DNA from: Puniceicoccaceae bacterium
GTDB lineage: Bacteria; Verrucomicrobiota; Verrucomicrobiia; Opitutales; JAFGAQ01
Assembly: GCA_040224245.1 (NCBI GenBank)
Contig: JBEGIR010000017.1
Location: forward strand, 67,611 to 110,003
Length of the DNA stretch: 42,393 nucleotides
Direction of reading: 5' to 3'
Shown here: positions 27,107-36,687 of the stretch, in pieces
How the letters are laid out: every line of letters begins with the position of its first letter
Numbering within the stretch: the first letter of the stretch is position 1
The notes under the pieces: model-generated
Databases searched by the model: none
Seen by the model: only the letters and a program-made list of their open reading frames with translations
What the model was told of the DNA's origin: nothing
Position numbers and translations under genes: made by a program

Positions 27107-29257
27107 ATGAAGAGTGCATACTTAAAGACATGGGTGCAGATGCTGGCGGGACTGGTGGTTTCAGGTACACTGCTATTCATACTCGCCGAGGGTGTGCGCA
27201 AGTCTGCAGGGGATTTCCGGTTGAATGACCTGCTTTCAGTTGCACAGGCCATTCCCCTATGGGCACTTGCCGTTGCTCTCGGCTGCCAGCTGATGCAGGG
27301 CATGCTGCGGGCCGTGCGTTATCGCTATCTGCTGCGCTGGGAGCAGGGGGTGCCAGTGCAGGGCAGCGGTTTTCGCCTGTTGGCCATCACCTTTGCGCGC
27401 AACATGTTTGTGGACATGCTGCCCTCCCGATTGGGAGAGTTGGTGTACGTGTGGCTGGTCAAACGCATTTTGGGAGCGCGCATTGCCAACGGGTTGACCT
27501 CGCTTGGCGCGGCCTTCGTTTTTGATTTGGTTGCCCTGGTATTGCTCATCCTTACCGTTTTGGGATTTGCGTCGCTTGGGGTTGCCTCCCAGCTGCCTCC
27601 GTTCGCCTGGGTGTTGTTCCTCGTGCTTGGGGTTGCATGTGGTGCATGGTCTGTGTTTGGGCTGTTTCCCTGGGCAATGGCCCAAACGGAGTCCTGGCGC
27701 AGAGATCGTTTTCGTTCGGGCTGGATCGGTTCACTGCACTCCCTGCTGGAGCAGGTCCGCGAGTGCATCGACGGAATCCGCCAGAGCGGCAAACTGCTGC
27801 ACATCACGCTGCTTTCACTGCTGATTCGTTCGTTCAAATATGGTGGCATTGTGACCCTGTTGCTCGTGATTCTGGATCGCTCCTTTGCCCCGGTCGGACT
27901 CGACCAGATCGGTGGCATGCTGTTGGGAGTCGTGGCGGGTGAAGCTGCAGCGAGTCTTCCCCTGCCCACTTTCATGAGTTTTGGTTCCTATGAAGCAGGG
28001 GGTGCTGTCACACTGGTGGGCCTTGGATTTACCCTTCAGGCAGCGGCAATTTCGATGTTTATTGTGCACCTCTTCAGTCAGGTGGTAGACTACAGTCTTG
28101 GTGCCTGCGCGTTGTTGATTGCCTGGTTGGCTGGTTGGCTGCAGTCTCCAGCGACCCAACCCGCACTTCAGACACCGCGTGTTCGTGCGGGAATCGCGCT
28201 GTTGTTTGTCGTGGTGCTTGCCGTGGTCGCGGCTGGGGTGCTTGTGTACGAGTTGAAAAAAGCCCGAAACGACGCTCCAGAACCAGCACTGTCGGTTCTA
28301 CCGGAGTCCCATCCTGCTGATTCTCATTCCGATGCTGCCGTGATTCAGACCGCATCCATCGCGGGAGAACCCATCTCCGATACCGATAGTAAATTGCCCC
28401 AAGAGGGGTTTGCCGTGTGGACGAGCAACCGCTTTGGCAACCACGAGGTTCTGAAATTCGATTTTGCGACGGGCGCATTGGAACGGCTCACTGAAACGCC
28501 GGGCAAGGAGTATTACGTCAGCATTTCGCCTGATGGGCAGTCCCTGCTGTATGCCTATGCCGCTCGTGCGGATCACTCCTTCCGTCATCTCACCGGATGG
28601 TCGGTCGTGCTTTATGATCTGGAGAGCGGTGAATCGCGCGAGCTTGCGCCCGACGGGTTTCATCCATCCTGGGCAGGCAGTTCTCACCAAGTTGTGTACT
28701 CCAGGGGAGGAAACGAGATCGTGCTGCACGATCTGCAAAGCGATACCACCGAGACGTTGCTTCAGGCCGGGTCGAGAGGAGTCCCATCCGGATTCCAGTT
28801 CCTAACACCTTCCTGGGATCCACAGTCTGAAACGTTGGCGGTGACGATTCGTGGATCGCGTCGCACCAAGATGCTCTATTTTCCGAGGCAGGATCGAGCA
28901 CCGGTGGAATTACCGGAAGGGTGCCAACTGCTTTGGATTCCGGGTCAGTCGCAGTTGGTGTACACTGCAGACGGCAGAGTGGGTGACAATGCGTTCATCC
29001 GCATCCAGCCGGACGGTCGCAATGCGGAAGTCCTGCTCGATCTCGACAGTGCTTTTCATCACCTCTATTTCCCCCGTTTCTCTGCAAATGGAACCTGGAT
29101 GATCTACGCCGCAAGTGAAGGGGGGCATGAGCACGACCTTGCGGACTATGAGGTTTTTGTGTGGAAGGTCGGCAGTGCGACCGATGGCATCCAGCGCTTG
29201 ACGAACCATCCGGGCAACGATTCCTGGCCCGATCTGTTTGTTCCGCAGGGCAGGTGA
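27107..29257 (+). CDS. LPG-synthase-type membrane domain fused to TolB-like propeller
   Basis: The 716-residue protein combines two modules. Residues about 10-345 form a polytopic membrane domain of the UPF0104/lysylphosphatidylglycerol-synthase transmembrane type, including the typical RAVRYRYLL (68-76) and NMFVDMLPSRLGELVYVWLVKR (99-120 region). A further transmembrane helix lies at 361-383. A Pro/Ser/Asp-rich linker (about 388-430) leads to a TolB/PD40-like beta-propeller (about 433-716). Its repeats include WTSNRFGNHEVLKFD and SISPDGQSLLYAY, ending with TNHPGNDSWPDLF. The propeller is probably outside the cytoplasmic membrane. Function is unknown: no MprF synthase domain is present, so aminoacyl-lipid synthesis should not be assumed. 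Confidence 0.8.
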   Translation: MKSAYLKTWVQMLAGLVVSGTLLFILAEGVRKSAGDFRLNDLLSVAQAIPLWALAVALGCQLMQGMLRAVRYRYLLRWEQGVPVQGSGFRLLAITFARNMFVDMLPSRLGELVYVWLVKRILGARIANGLTSLGAAFVFDLVALVLLILTVLGFASLGVASQLPPFAWVLFLVLGVACGAWSVFGLFPWAMAQTESWRRDRFRSGWIGSLHSLLEQVRECIDGIRQSGKLLHITLLSLLIRSFKYGGIVTLLLVILDRSFAPVGLDQIGGMLLGVVAGEAAASLPLPTFMSFGSYEAGGAVTLVGLGFTLQAAAISMFIVHLFSQVVDYSLGACALLIAWLAGWLQSPATQPALQTPRVRAGIALLFVVVLAVVAAGVLVYELKKARNDAPEPALSVLPESHPADSHSDAAVIQTASIAGEPISDTDSKLPQEGFAVWTSNRFGNHEVLKFDFATGALERLTETPGKEYYVSISPDGQSLLYAYAARADHSFRHLTGWSVVLYDLESGESRELAPDGFHPSWAGSSHQVVYSRGGNEIVLHDLQSDTTETLLQAGSRGVPSGFQFLTPSWDPQSETLAVTIRGSRRTKMLYFPRQDRAPVELPEGCQLLWIPGQSQLVYTADGRVGDNAFIRIQPDGRNAEVLLDLDSAFHHLYFPRFSANGTWMIYAASEGGHEHDLADYEVFVWKVGSATDGIQRLTNHPGNDSWPDLFVPQGR

Positions 29258-29264
29258 GCCACAC

Positions 29265-29286
29265 TCAGGCACCAACGCGTGCCTGA
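29265..29286 (+). terminator. Probable terminator after the membrane-propeller gene
   Basis: Eight-base arms TCAGGCAC and GTGCCTGA flank a six-base loop, eight bases past the stop codon, followed by a T-rich stretch (TTCTGTTTTCCTC). It separates this gene from potABCD. Confidence 0.5.
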
Positions 29287-29458
29287 TTCTGTTTTCCTCT
29301 TGGAAGCAGGGATGAAAGGGAATTGAATTTTCCCCGGGTGTGGGTGTGCTTTTCGGTTGTGCATTTTTCAAGAATACGCTTGAAACGGTGCGGTTCAAAG
29401 GGCACGAAACAACGCCCTTCCATTGTCGGTTGTCTGGGAAAAGGCTCGAATGTCATGA

Positions 29459-30625
29459 ATGCGTTCCATGGGTGAGTTGGTAGAATTGCAAGGAATCAAC
29501 AAACGCTTTGATTCGCTCCAGGCGGTTGATCAAGTGGATTTGACGCTCAAGCGAGGCGAAGTCTTTTCGTTGCTGGGACCCAGTGGATGTGGCAAAACCA
29601 CACTGCTTCGCATTCTGGCTGGATTTGAAAAAGCGGACTCGGGCCGGGTATTGCTGGATGGACAGGACATCACCGAGTTGCCTCCTCATCGGCGTGCCAT
29701 CAATACCGTTTTTCAGAACTACGCGCTGTTTCCCCACATGACGCTGTATGAAAATATCGCCTTCGGGCTGCAGATGAAGCGTCTGGAGCGTCATCAGATT
29801 CGCAGGGAAGTGGAGGCCATGCTGGCATTGATGGACTTGGAACAGCACGCCTATAAGAAACCCAACATGATCAGTGGCGGGCAGAAGCAGAGGGTTGCGA
29901 TCGCTCGTGCACTGGTGAACAAGCCCCAACTCCTGCTGCTTGATGAACCCCTGGCTGCCCTCGACCTCAAGCTGCGCCAGCGCATGCTGATCGAACTCGA
30001 CACCATTCACGACGAGGTGGGCATCACGTTTCTCTACATCACGCACGATCAGGGTGAAGCCATGAGCCTGTCCGACCGCATCGCAGTGATGAACGAAGGG
30101 CGAATCGAGCAGATTGGCTCGCCCGCCGAAATTTACGAAGCACCCCAGAACAGTTTTGTGGCGGCCTTTATTGGGGATACCAACTTCCTGATCGGCAAGG
30201 TGAAAGCATTGCAGGATCGTGACCTTTGCGTGGTCACAGTGGATTCCATCGGGGAAGTTCTGGTCTGGAATGACAAAAAACTCAGGGTGGGGGATGATGT
30301 CAGCCTTTCAGTTCGACCCGAGAAGTTTCGCCTCTTTCGCAATCGGCCGGAGCCGAATCCGATGCGAAACGTGATCCAGGCGCGTGTGGAGGATCTCATC
30401 TACATGGGGTCCCTCACAAAATACCGCCTGGTCTGTGGGGAATACACGCTCATCGTTGAGCAGCAGCATGGACGCTACCTGCTCGACGAACAGCCCATCA
30501 CCTGGGGCGAATCGGTTTGGCTGGGCTGGCATGCGGAGGATGGATACATGCTGCAGAGCTACAATGAGTCGGATGAAGCGCTGATGGCGCTGGGGGAGGA
30601 AGTGAGCGAAAATGCCCAGAGCTGA
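29459..30625 (+). CDS. potA: Spermidine/putrescine ABC transporter ATP-binding protein PotA
   Basis: PotA is the cytosolic ATPase that drives polyamine import through PotB and PotC. The 388-residue protein has Walker A GPSGCGKTT (about residue 41), signature ISGGQKQRVAIARAL (Ile in place of the usual Leu), Walker B LLLLDEPLAALD and switch histidine ITHDQGEA. A C-terminal TOBE-type domain follows (about 290-370), as in PotA/CUT1 ATPases. The first ATG is used; a second ATG three codons later (29468) is equally possible. It overlaps potB by 14 bases and opens the potABCD operon. Confidence 0.94.
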   Translation: MRSMGELVELQGINKRFDSLQAVDQVDLTLKRGEVFSLLGPSGCGKTTLLRILAGFEKADSGRVLLDGQDITELPPHRRAINTVFQNYALFPHMTLYENIAFGLQMKRLERHQIRREVEAMLALMDLEQHAYKKPNMISGGQKQRVAIARALVNKPQLLLLDEPLAALDLKLRQRMLIELDTIHDEVGITFLYITHDQGEAMSLSDRIAVMNEGRIEQIGSPAEIYEAPQNSFVAAFIGDTNFLIGKVKALQDRDLCVVTVDSIGEVLVWNDKKLRVGDDVSLSVRPEKFRLFRNRPEPNPMRNVIQARVEDLIYMGSLTKYRLVCGEYTLIVEQQHGRYLLDEQPITWGESVWLGWHAEDGYMLQSYNESDEALMALGEEVSENAQS

Positions 30626-31484
30626 TTCCAGGCGAATGGAGTGGTGGTTAACTGCGCCGACACTGGTTTGGCTTTGTGTGTTTTTCCTGTTGCCCACCCT
30701 GATCATCGGGGTGATTAGCTTCAAACCGGCATCGGTGTACGGTGGAATCGGCGAGGGGTGGACCCTGGAAACGTTGCGCGGGCTTGCCCAACCGAGCTAT
30801 CCCCAGATCATCTGGCGCACATTGTGGCTCAGTGTGATGACCACCTTGATCTGCCTGGTGCTGGCGATTCCGGTCAGTTATTGGTTGGTGACGCTGCCGC
30901 TGCGCTGGCGCAACCTGATGTTGTTGTTGGTGATCCTTCCCTTTTGGACGAATTTTCTCATCCGCATTTTTGCCTGGAAGACCATCCTGCACCCGGAGGG
31001 GTGGGTGAAACAGGCACTGGTGGCCCTGCAATGGATTGCTCCCGAAACTTCACTGCTCTATAACGAAGGATCCATTTTGCTGGTGCTGGTTTACACCTAC
31101 CTTCCCTTTGCGATTCTGCCGATTTATGCCGCAGCGGAGAAGTTTGACTTCAACCTGCTCTATGCAGCGGCAGATCTCGGGGCAAACCGGCTGGAGGCCT
31201 TTGTGCGCATTTTTCTACCGGGCATCCGGATCGGCCTGATCACGGCAGTTCTGGTCGTGCTGATCCCGGCACTGGGTTCGTATGCCATTCCCGACATCAT
31301 GGGCGGACCCAGCAGCGAAATGATTGGAAATAAGATTGCCCAGCGAACCTTTTCGGATCGCAACCTGCCACATGCCAGCGGACTGGCCAGCATCCTGGCC
31401 ATCCTGGTTCTGACTCCGGTCGTGCTGTATCAGTTGCGAACGGGTCTGGCCGAGCGCAAGCGAAGGGAGGGTCGGAGCCGATGA
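30612..31484 (+). CDS. potB: Polyamine ABC transporter permease PotB
   Basis: This inner-membrane permease of the binding-protein-dependent type has 290 residues with about six transmembrane helices, beginning WWLTAPTLVWLCVFFLLPTL. The coupling loop that contacts PotA reads AAADLGANRLEAFVRIFLPG, matching the EAA motif of permeases. It starts inside the end of potA and overlaps potC by four bases (ATGA). The pairing of two different permeases with PotA and a lipoprotein binding protein is the standard polyamine importer layout. Confidence 0.93.
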   Translation: MPRADSRRMEWWLTAPTLVWLCVFFLLPTLIIGVISFKPASVYGGIGEGWTLETLRGLAQPSYPQIIWRTLWLSVMTTLICLVLAIPVSYWLVTLPLRWRNLMLLLVILPFWTNFLIRIFAWKTILHPEGWVKQALVALQWIAPETSLLYNEGSILLVLVYTYLPFAILPIYAAAEKFDFNLLYAAADLGANRLEAFVRIFLPGIRIGLITAVLVVLIPALGSYAIPDIMGGPSSEMIGNKIAQRTFSDRNLPHASGLASILAILVLTPVVLYQLRTGLAERKRREGRSR

Positions 31485-32269
31485 AACGCAGCCGCATTCC
31501 CTGGGTCGTCTCGATGCTCGTGCTGACCTTCTTCTATCTTCCGATTCTGTTTCTGGTGCTGCAGTCCTTCAATGAGGCCAAGTACGGAGGTGCGTGGCAT
31601 GGCTTTTCGCTGAAGTGGTATGCACTGCTCTTTGATTCTCCCGCCGTTTGGCGTGCCGTGCAGAACACCGCTGTCGTTGCCCTGACCTCCACAATGGTAT
31701 CCACCGTGCTCGGCACACTCGCTGCCTGGACGTTGCACCGCTATCACTCCCGGCTTCAGGGCTTTCACTACCTGCTGGTCTATGCCCCGCTCGTTTTTCC
31801 CGATATTCTGATGGGGATCAGTCTGCTGCTCCTCTTTGTGAACGTGGGAGTGCCATTGGGATTGCCAACCGTCATTCTTGCGCACATCACCTTCTGTTCA
31901 AGCTATGTCGCTTTTGTGGTACTGGGGCGCTTGCAGGATTTTGATGATTCTCTGATCGAAGCTTCCCGCGATCTCGGGGCTGGCTGGTGGACCCTGACTA
32001 CACGCATTATCCTTCCCATTCTCTGGCCCGGCATTCTGGCCGGTGCGCTATTGGCCTTCACGTTGTCCATCGACGATTTTGTGATCACCTTTTTTGTTTC
32101 CGGTCCGGGCAGTGCGACGCTTCCGGTCTATGTGTTCAGCATGATGAAGATGGGTTCACCGACCATGATCAATGCCTTGTGTACGCTCTTTATGCTGGTT
32201 ACTTTTACAATCGTTATTCTCGGACAACGATTCCTCTATCATCACGATCCAAAACCGACTCAATCATGA
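31481..32269 (+). CDS. potC: Polyamine ABC transporter permease PotC
   Basis: This is the second permease subunit, 262 residues with about six transmembrane helices. Typical PotC features are the N-terminal YLPILFLVLQSFNEAKYG, the coupling-loop EASRDLGAGWWTLTTRIILP, and the C-terminal LSIDDFVITFFVSGPGS that is strongly conserved in PotC proteins. It starts in a four-base overlap with potB and ends in a four-base overlap with potD, so the whole importer is translationally coupled. Confidence 0.94.
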   Translation: MKRSRIPWVVSMLVLTFFYLPILFLVLQSFNEAKYGGAWHGFSLKWYALLFDSPAVWRAVQNTAVVALTSTMVSTVLGTLAAWTLHRYHSRLQGFHYLLVYAPLVFPDILMGISLLLLFVNVGVPLGLPTVILAHITFCSSYVAFVVLGRLQDFDDSLIEASRDLGAGWWTLTTRIILPILWPGILAGALLAFTLSIDDFVITFFVSGPGSATLPVYVFSMMKMGSPTMINALCTLFMLVTFTIVILGQRFLYHHDPKPTQS

Positions 32270-33330
32270 CAACTATACGCACAAGCATGGTGTTGTTTAC
32301 GGCGACTGCCAGTTTGGTGGTCTCACTTCTGCTGACGAGCTGCAGTGTTGAAAAGAAACCCGAACTTCATCTCTACAACTGGGCCGATTATGTTGACGAA
32401 TCGGTGCTGCGGGAATTTGAAGACAAGTATCAGTGCAGGGTCATTCTTGATTTTTTTGATTCCAACGAATCGATGTATGCAAAGATCAAAGCGGGTGCGA
32501 GTGGCTATGATGTTCTTTTCCCCTCGAGCTATCAGGCGGCGATCATGCAGGAGGAAGGGTTGCTGATGGCTCTCGATCTGGCTCAGATTCCCAATACGGC
32601 CAATGTGGATGCCAGCTATCTGGCAACGGGTGCCATTGATCAGCAGATGCACTACAGTGTTCCCTACATGACGGGCACAACCGGTATTGGATACAGCGCA
32701 GCAGCCTTGCCGGAACTTCCCTCGTCATGGTCGGTCTTCCTGATGCCCGAGGTGAAGAATCGGGCGACACTTCTCAACGACATGCGCGAAACCCTCGGTG
32801 CCGCTCTCAAGTATCTTGGATACAGTCTCAATTCAATTGACGAATCCGAAATTGCGGAGGCCGCAGAGGTCGTGAAGCAGTGGAAGGCCAACATCGCCAA
32901 GTTTGAGAATGAACAGTATAAACCGGGCATCGCTTCGGGCGAGTTTTTGCTGGTTCACGGTTACAGTGGAGACATCTCCCAGGTCATGGAAGAAAACGAA
33001 GCGGCTGAGATCACTTACATGCTTCCGCAGGAAGGTTTCGGGATTTGGTGTGATGACATGGTGATCCCTGCGGATGCGCCCAACCCGGAACTCGCGCATG
33101 CGTTCATCAATTTCATGCTCGAGGCCGATATCAGTGCACGCAACATGGAGTTCTGTTATTACAAAGCACCCAACACGGCTGCCTACGAGCTGATCTCCGC
33201 CGAGCTGCGAGAGGATGAGACGGTCTTTGTCCCCGATGAACTCATGCAAAAGGCAGAGGTCATTCGTCCGCTTGGAGAGCACACGCAGCTGTTCACACGC
33301 TACTGGGATCTGGTCAAGGCTGCGCCCTGA
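32266..33330 (+). CDS. potD: Polyamine-binding lipoprotein PotD
   Basis: This substrate-binding component captures spermidine or putrescine in the periplasm. The ATG at 32266 lies in the ATGA overlap with potC and gives 354 residues. A lipoprotein signal peptide ends LLLTSC, with lipidated C26. E. coli PotD is instead a free periplasmic protein. The mature part begins with the family pattern LHLYNWADYVDESVLREFE and continues with SGYDVLFPSSYQAAIM and GIGYSAAAL. An in-frame extension upstream to 31987 runs through potC and was not used. The exact polyamine cannot be decided. Confidence 0.94.
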   Translation: MTTIRTSMVLFTATASLVVSLLLTSCSVEKKPELHLYNWADYVDESVLREFEDKYQCRVILDFFDSNESMYAKIKAGASGYDVLFPSSYQAAIMQEEGLLMALDLAQIPNTANVDASYLATGAIDQQMHYSVPYMTGTTGIGYSAAALPELPSSWSVFLMPEVKNRATLLNDMRETLGAALKYLGYSLNSIDESEIAEAAEVVKQWKANIAKFENEQYKPGIASGEFLLVHGYSGDISQVMEENEAAEITYMLPQEGFGIWCDDMVIPADAPNPELAHAFINFMLEADISARNMEFCYYKAPNTAAYELISAELREDETVFVPDELMQKAEVIRPLGEHTQLFTRYWDLVKAAP

Positions 33331-33346
33331 GTTTTTGCAGGCGCGC

Positions 33347-33375
33347 AGGGCGTCGGCTTCAGTACCCGATGCCCT
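33347..33375. terminator. Hairpin between convergent potD and rapA
   Basis: Ten-base arms AGGGCGTCGG and CCGATGCCCT (one G-T mismatch) enclose a nine-base loop between the stops of the two convergent genes. No U-tract follows on either strand, so this may only assist termination. Confidence 0.4.
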
Positions 33376-33384
33376 GTGTCGCTC

Positions 33385-36255
33385 CTATTGCAGCACGTTT
33401 TGCAGGGTTGCCTGCGGTCCCATCATGACGACACGCATGCTGTCGAGGCGCAGCCGTGCTTCACGGATGGCGGTGTCGACGCGTTCCATGCGCTCCTGCA
33501 GCAACTGAATTTCCTCATCGCGCACGTGGTCGTTGAGTTTTTTGAGATCGGCCAGACGCCGCAACTCGTAGCCAAGCGTGGTCGATGCATTTTCGGCAGC
33601 CTGGTTGGCAATGCGATCCGAGCGGCGCTGTGCGTAGCGGTTGGCTCCGGAGATGAGATTTTTGAGGATGTCGAAGTTGAACATCGGCTGCTCCAGAAAG
33701 CGGTGAATGTTGCCATCGAGCGACTCGGTAGCGATCTGTTCGGCAGGAATATCCTCCGTGCGATTGCGTCCGCGCACATCGACCACAATGCGAACCGGGG
33801 TGGGTGAGAGAAACTGTTCGACCTGCCATCGGCTTTCCGTGATCGGTTCGATCACAAAGATGCACTCGAGCAGCAGATTGGTGTCTTCGCTCGGCATCAC
33901 GCTGAATGCGCTCGAACCCGCAGGGGACGAGAGCAGTGCCTCGATGGCATCGCGAAAGATCGGGTGGTCCTCGGTGATGAAGGTCATGTCTTCCCGGCTG
34001 ACGGCCCGGTTGCGGTCAAGGCTGGCAAGGGTTCCTTCGGGTGGCAGGCTCGGAAAGGCTTCGAGATAGGCGTGGGAGGGATCCAGGTGAAAGGCATCAC
34101 CCTCCAGCTCGGTGACCTGAATGCCGTAGTGCTCCATGAGATCGAAGAGCAGCGTGCGTGCTTCGGAATCCTGCTCCCGCTCCCGTATCTCCTGGATGAG
34201 CCTTGCTGCCGCATCGGGATTGTAGGAATTCAGTTCGAGCAGTCGGTCCCGACCGTCGTGCAGCTGTTTGTCGAGTTCCGCGCGAAAGCTTCGCGCTTCG
34301 TCCAGCAGTTCTTCAAAGCTGGGTTTTACCGCTTTCTTGCGTTTGTCGGGCACCGCGAGTGCAAATCCCAACAGACTCTGCTCAAAGCGCTCCACATAGG
34401 CCTCACTGCCCTTGAGTGAGCATTCAAACGCATTCAATCCTTCATGGTACCAGCGCGCCATGATTTCCATCGCACTGCCGATGACGTAGGGCACATGGAT
34501 CTGGATGGAGGTTCGCTGACCGATGCGGTCCAGACGTCCGATGCGCTGTTCGAGCAAGCCCGGGTCGAGCGGCAGGTCAAAGAGCACGAGGTCATGGGCA
34601 AACTGAAAGTTGCGCCCTTCACTTCCAATTTCCGAGCAGACCAGCAGCTGAACCCCGTCGGGTTCGGCAAAGGTGGCGGCGTTGCGATCCCGCTGCACCA
34701 GTGACAGTTCCTCGTGAAACATGGCAAAGGAAACGGCAGTTTCGTGCAGGGCTTTCTGAATGGCCTTCGCCTTGCGAAGGGAGCGACAGATCAGCAGAAC
34801 CTTGCGTTCGGTGTCCGACTTGAGAAAGCCGACCAGCCACTCGATGCGGGGGTCCTTCGAAAAGTCGTAGCGAATGTCCGTTTCCTCCTTGCCCGCCATG
34901 GACTGTACTTCCTTGCGCAGGTGCGCGTGCAGCAAGCTGCCTTCCGGAGCGGGCAGGGGGATGGCATGGTAGCATCGCTCGGGAAATCCCTGGATGTGGT
35001 CGCGCGTATTGCGGAAGACGACGCGCCCGGTGCCATACTCATCGAGCAGCGTGCGCAGAAGGGCCGTTTCCGCGCCTTTTTGACCCTTTTGCATGCCTTC
35101 CATCAATGTTTCCAGCCGGTCAGGATTTCGGGAAAAGAGCGATTCGAGCAAGTTCTGGTCCTTTTTGCGCAGGGGCTTTCCATCCAGCACGCGCGCTGCG
35201 ATTTCCGCGATGTTTGCGTAGTGGTCGGCTTCGCTGACAAATCGCGCGTAGTCGTCGAAGCGGTCGGGATCGAGCAGGCGCAGGCGGGCGAAGTGCCCGG
35301 TCATGCCCAGCTGGGTGGGCGTAGCGGTGAGCAACAGCAGTCCCTGTGTTGCCCGGGCGAGCGCTTCGGCCACCTGATACTCGCGACTGGCCTGCTGTTC
35401 GGACCACTCCAGGTGGTGCGCTTCGTCGATGACCACCATGTCCCATCCGGCTTCGGCAGCCTGTTCCGCACGTACTTCGGAGTCCGCCAGCAGATCGAGG
35501 CTGCACAGCACGAGGGATTCATCTCGAAACGGGTTTCCGTCGACATCTCCTTTTTCCAGTGCCCTGCATCGCTCCTCATCGTAGATCGCGAACCAGAAGT
35601 TGAAGCGTCGTAGCAGCTCAACAAACCATTGATTGACGAGTGCATCGGGCACGAGCACCAGCACTCGCGATACTTTACCAGTTGTGAGCAGGCGCTGCAG
35701 GATAAGGCAGGCTTCGATGGTTTTCCCCATGCCCACTTCATCTGCAAGCAGTACGCGCGGGTTTTGGCGGGACGCGACTTCATTGAGGATCGATAGCTGG
35801 TGCGGAATCAGCTCCACACGTCCCCCCATCAATCCCCGCAGGTGGGAACTGCGATAGGCTGCATGCGAGCGAAGTGCCCGATAACGCAGATTGAACAGCG
35901 CGTTGGCATCCACCTGTGCCTTCATGAAGCGTTCCTGTGGCGCGCTGAAGTCACTCAGTCCCGTGATGGCATCCTCGCGGATGCGTTCTCCCTCGGCACT
36001 GACATAGGTGCACAATCCATCGGTTTCTTCGATGGAGGCGATGACCACCTGTTTGCCGTCAGCCTCTGCCACCCGTTCTCCTTCGTGAAAGCGGATGCGG
36101 CGCAGCGCTGGCGTATCCCGCGCATAGAGGCGCTGTTCGCCCACTGCAGGGTAATCCACCCAGATGCGATAGGTTTCAACTCTCACGACAATGCCGAGCC
36201 CCAGCTCAGGCTCGGGTTCGCTCATGCATCGTTGTCCGACGGTGTTCAGCTGCAT
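33385..36255 (-). CDS. rapA: RNA polymerase-associated Swi2/Snf2 ATPase RapA
   Basis: RapA (HepA) binds RNA polymerase and uses ATP to recycle it. The ATG at 36255 gives 956 residues and an N-terminus (VGQRCMSEPEPELGLG) that lines up with E. coli RapA (968 residues). The N-terminal Tudor-like part is followed by the Snf2 motor: LLADEVGMGKTIEA (about 169-182), IDEAHH (276-281), LLLLTATPTQLGM and GRVVFRNTR. Helicase lobe 2 has LLVCSEIGSEGRNFQFA and LLEQRIGRLDRIGQ. The C-terminal region keeps the RapA-specific pattern FLSPTPVRIVVD and ends RLDSMRVVMM. It is complete and unbroken, and it is convergent with potD. The preceding AhpD-like gene on the same strand is 84 bases away. Confidence 0.94.
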   Translation of the reverse strand: MQLNTVGQRCMSEPEPELGLGIVVRVETYRIWVDYPAVGEQRLYARDTPALRRIRFHEGERVAEADGKQVVIASIEETDGLCTYVSAEGERIREDAITGLSDFSAPQERFMKAQVDANALFNLRYRALRSHAAYRSSHLRGLMGGRVELIPHQLSILNEVASRQNPRVLLADEVGMGKTIEACLILQRLLTTGKVSRVLVLVPDALVNQWFVELLRRFNFWFAIYDEERCRALEKGDVDGNPFRDESLVLCSLDLLADSEVRAEQAAEAGWDMVVIDEAHHLEWSEQQASREYQVAEALARATQGLLLLTATPTQLGMTGHFARLRLLDPDRFDDYARFVSEADHYANIAEIAARVLDGKPLRKKDQNLLESLFSRNPDRLETLMEGMQKGQKGAETALLRTLLDEYGTGRVVFRNTRDHIQGFPERCYHAIPLPAPEGSLLHAHLRKEVQSMAGKEETDIRYDFSKDPRIEWLVGFLKSDTERKVLLICRSLRKAKAIQKALHETAVSFAMFHEELSLVQRDRNAATFAEPDGVQLLVCSEIGSEGRNFQFAHDLVLFDLPLDPGLLEQRIGRLDRIGQRTSIQIHVPYVIGSAMEIMARWYHEGLNAFECSLKGSEAYVERFEQSLLGFALAVPDKRKKAVKPSFEELLDEARSFRAELDKQLHDGRDRLLELNSYNPDAAARLIQEIREREQDSEARTLLFDLMEHYGIQVTELEGDAFHLDPSHAYLEAFPSLPPEGTLASLDRNRAVSREDMTFITEDHPIFRDAIEALLSSPAGSSAFSVMPSEDTNLLLECIFVIEPITESRWQVEQFLSPTPVRIVVDVRGRNRTEDIPAEQIATESLDGNIHRFLEQPMFNFDILKNLISGANRYAQRRSDRIANQAAENASTTLGYELRRLADLKKLNDHVRDEEIQLLQERMERVDTAIREARLRLDSMRVVMMGPQATLQNVLQ

Positions 36256-36339
36256 GGAATGGAAAATGGGAAAAGGTTGAAGCACGCCGCTTGTGTTGGA
36301 TGCAACAAAGCGGGTTTCGTTTGGGCAGGGTGGGTGGGG

Positions 36340-36687
36340 TTATCCGGAAAACTCGTCAAAGGCTTCCACAGCCTTCGTGGCGTAGGTCAGGGCCGGTCCG
36401 CCACCCATGAGGACTGCCACGCTCAGGGTTTCCTGAAAGGCTTCGCGCGTAGCTCCAGCGCGAAGCGCGGCGTCGGTGTGCATGGCGATGCAGCTCTCAC
36501 AGCCCGTGACGATCGCGCAGGCCAGTGCCATCAGTTCTTTGGTGGCAACGTCGAGGGTACCCGCTTTCATGACCGTCTGGTGCAGTCCGTTGAAGCTGCG
36601 CGTGAGGTCCGCATTTTCGCGGTTGATCGCATTCATTCCCCGCAGGAAGTTGCGGTTTATTTGGGTGTATTTTTTAGATTCGTCCAT
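36340..36687 (-). CDS. AhpD-like/carboxymuconolactone decarboxylase family protein
   Basis: This small alpha-helical protein of the CMD/AhpD family has 115 residues from the ATG at 36687. ATG 36711 would add eight residues, and further in-frame sequence to 36840 looks non-coding. The redox motif reads TGCESCIAMH, a CxxC followed three residues later by His, which in AhpD relatives serves peroxidase or thiol-disulfide reactions. The C-terminal GATREAFQETLSVAVLMGGGPALTYA is typical. No AhpC gene is present, so its redox partner is unknown. It lies 84 bases upstream of rapA on the same strand and is divergent from the ABC exporter. Confidence 0.87.
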   Translation of the reverse strand: MDESKKYTQINRNFLRGMNAINRENADLTRSFNGLHQTVMKAGTLDVATKELMALACAIVTGCESCIAMHTDAALRAGATREAFQETLSVAVLMGGGPALTYATKAVEAFDEFSG

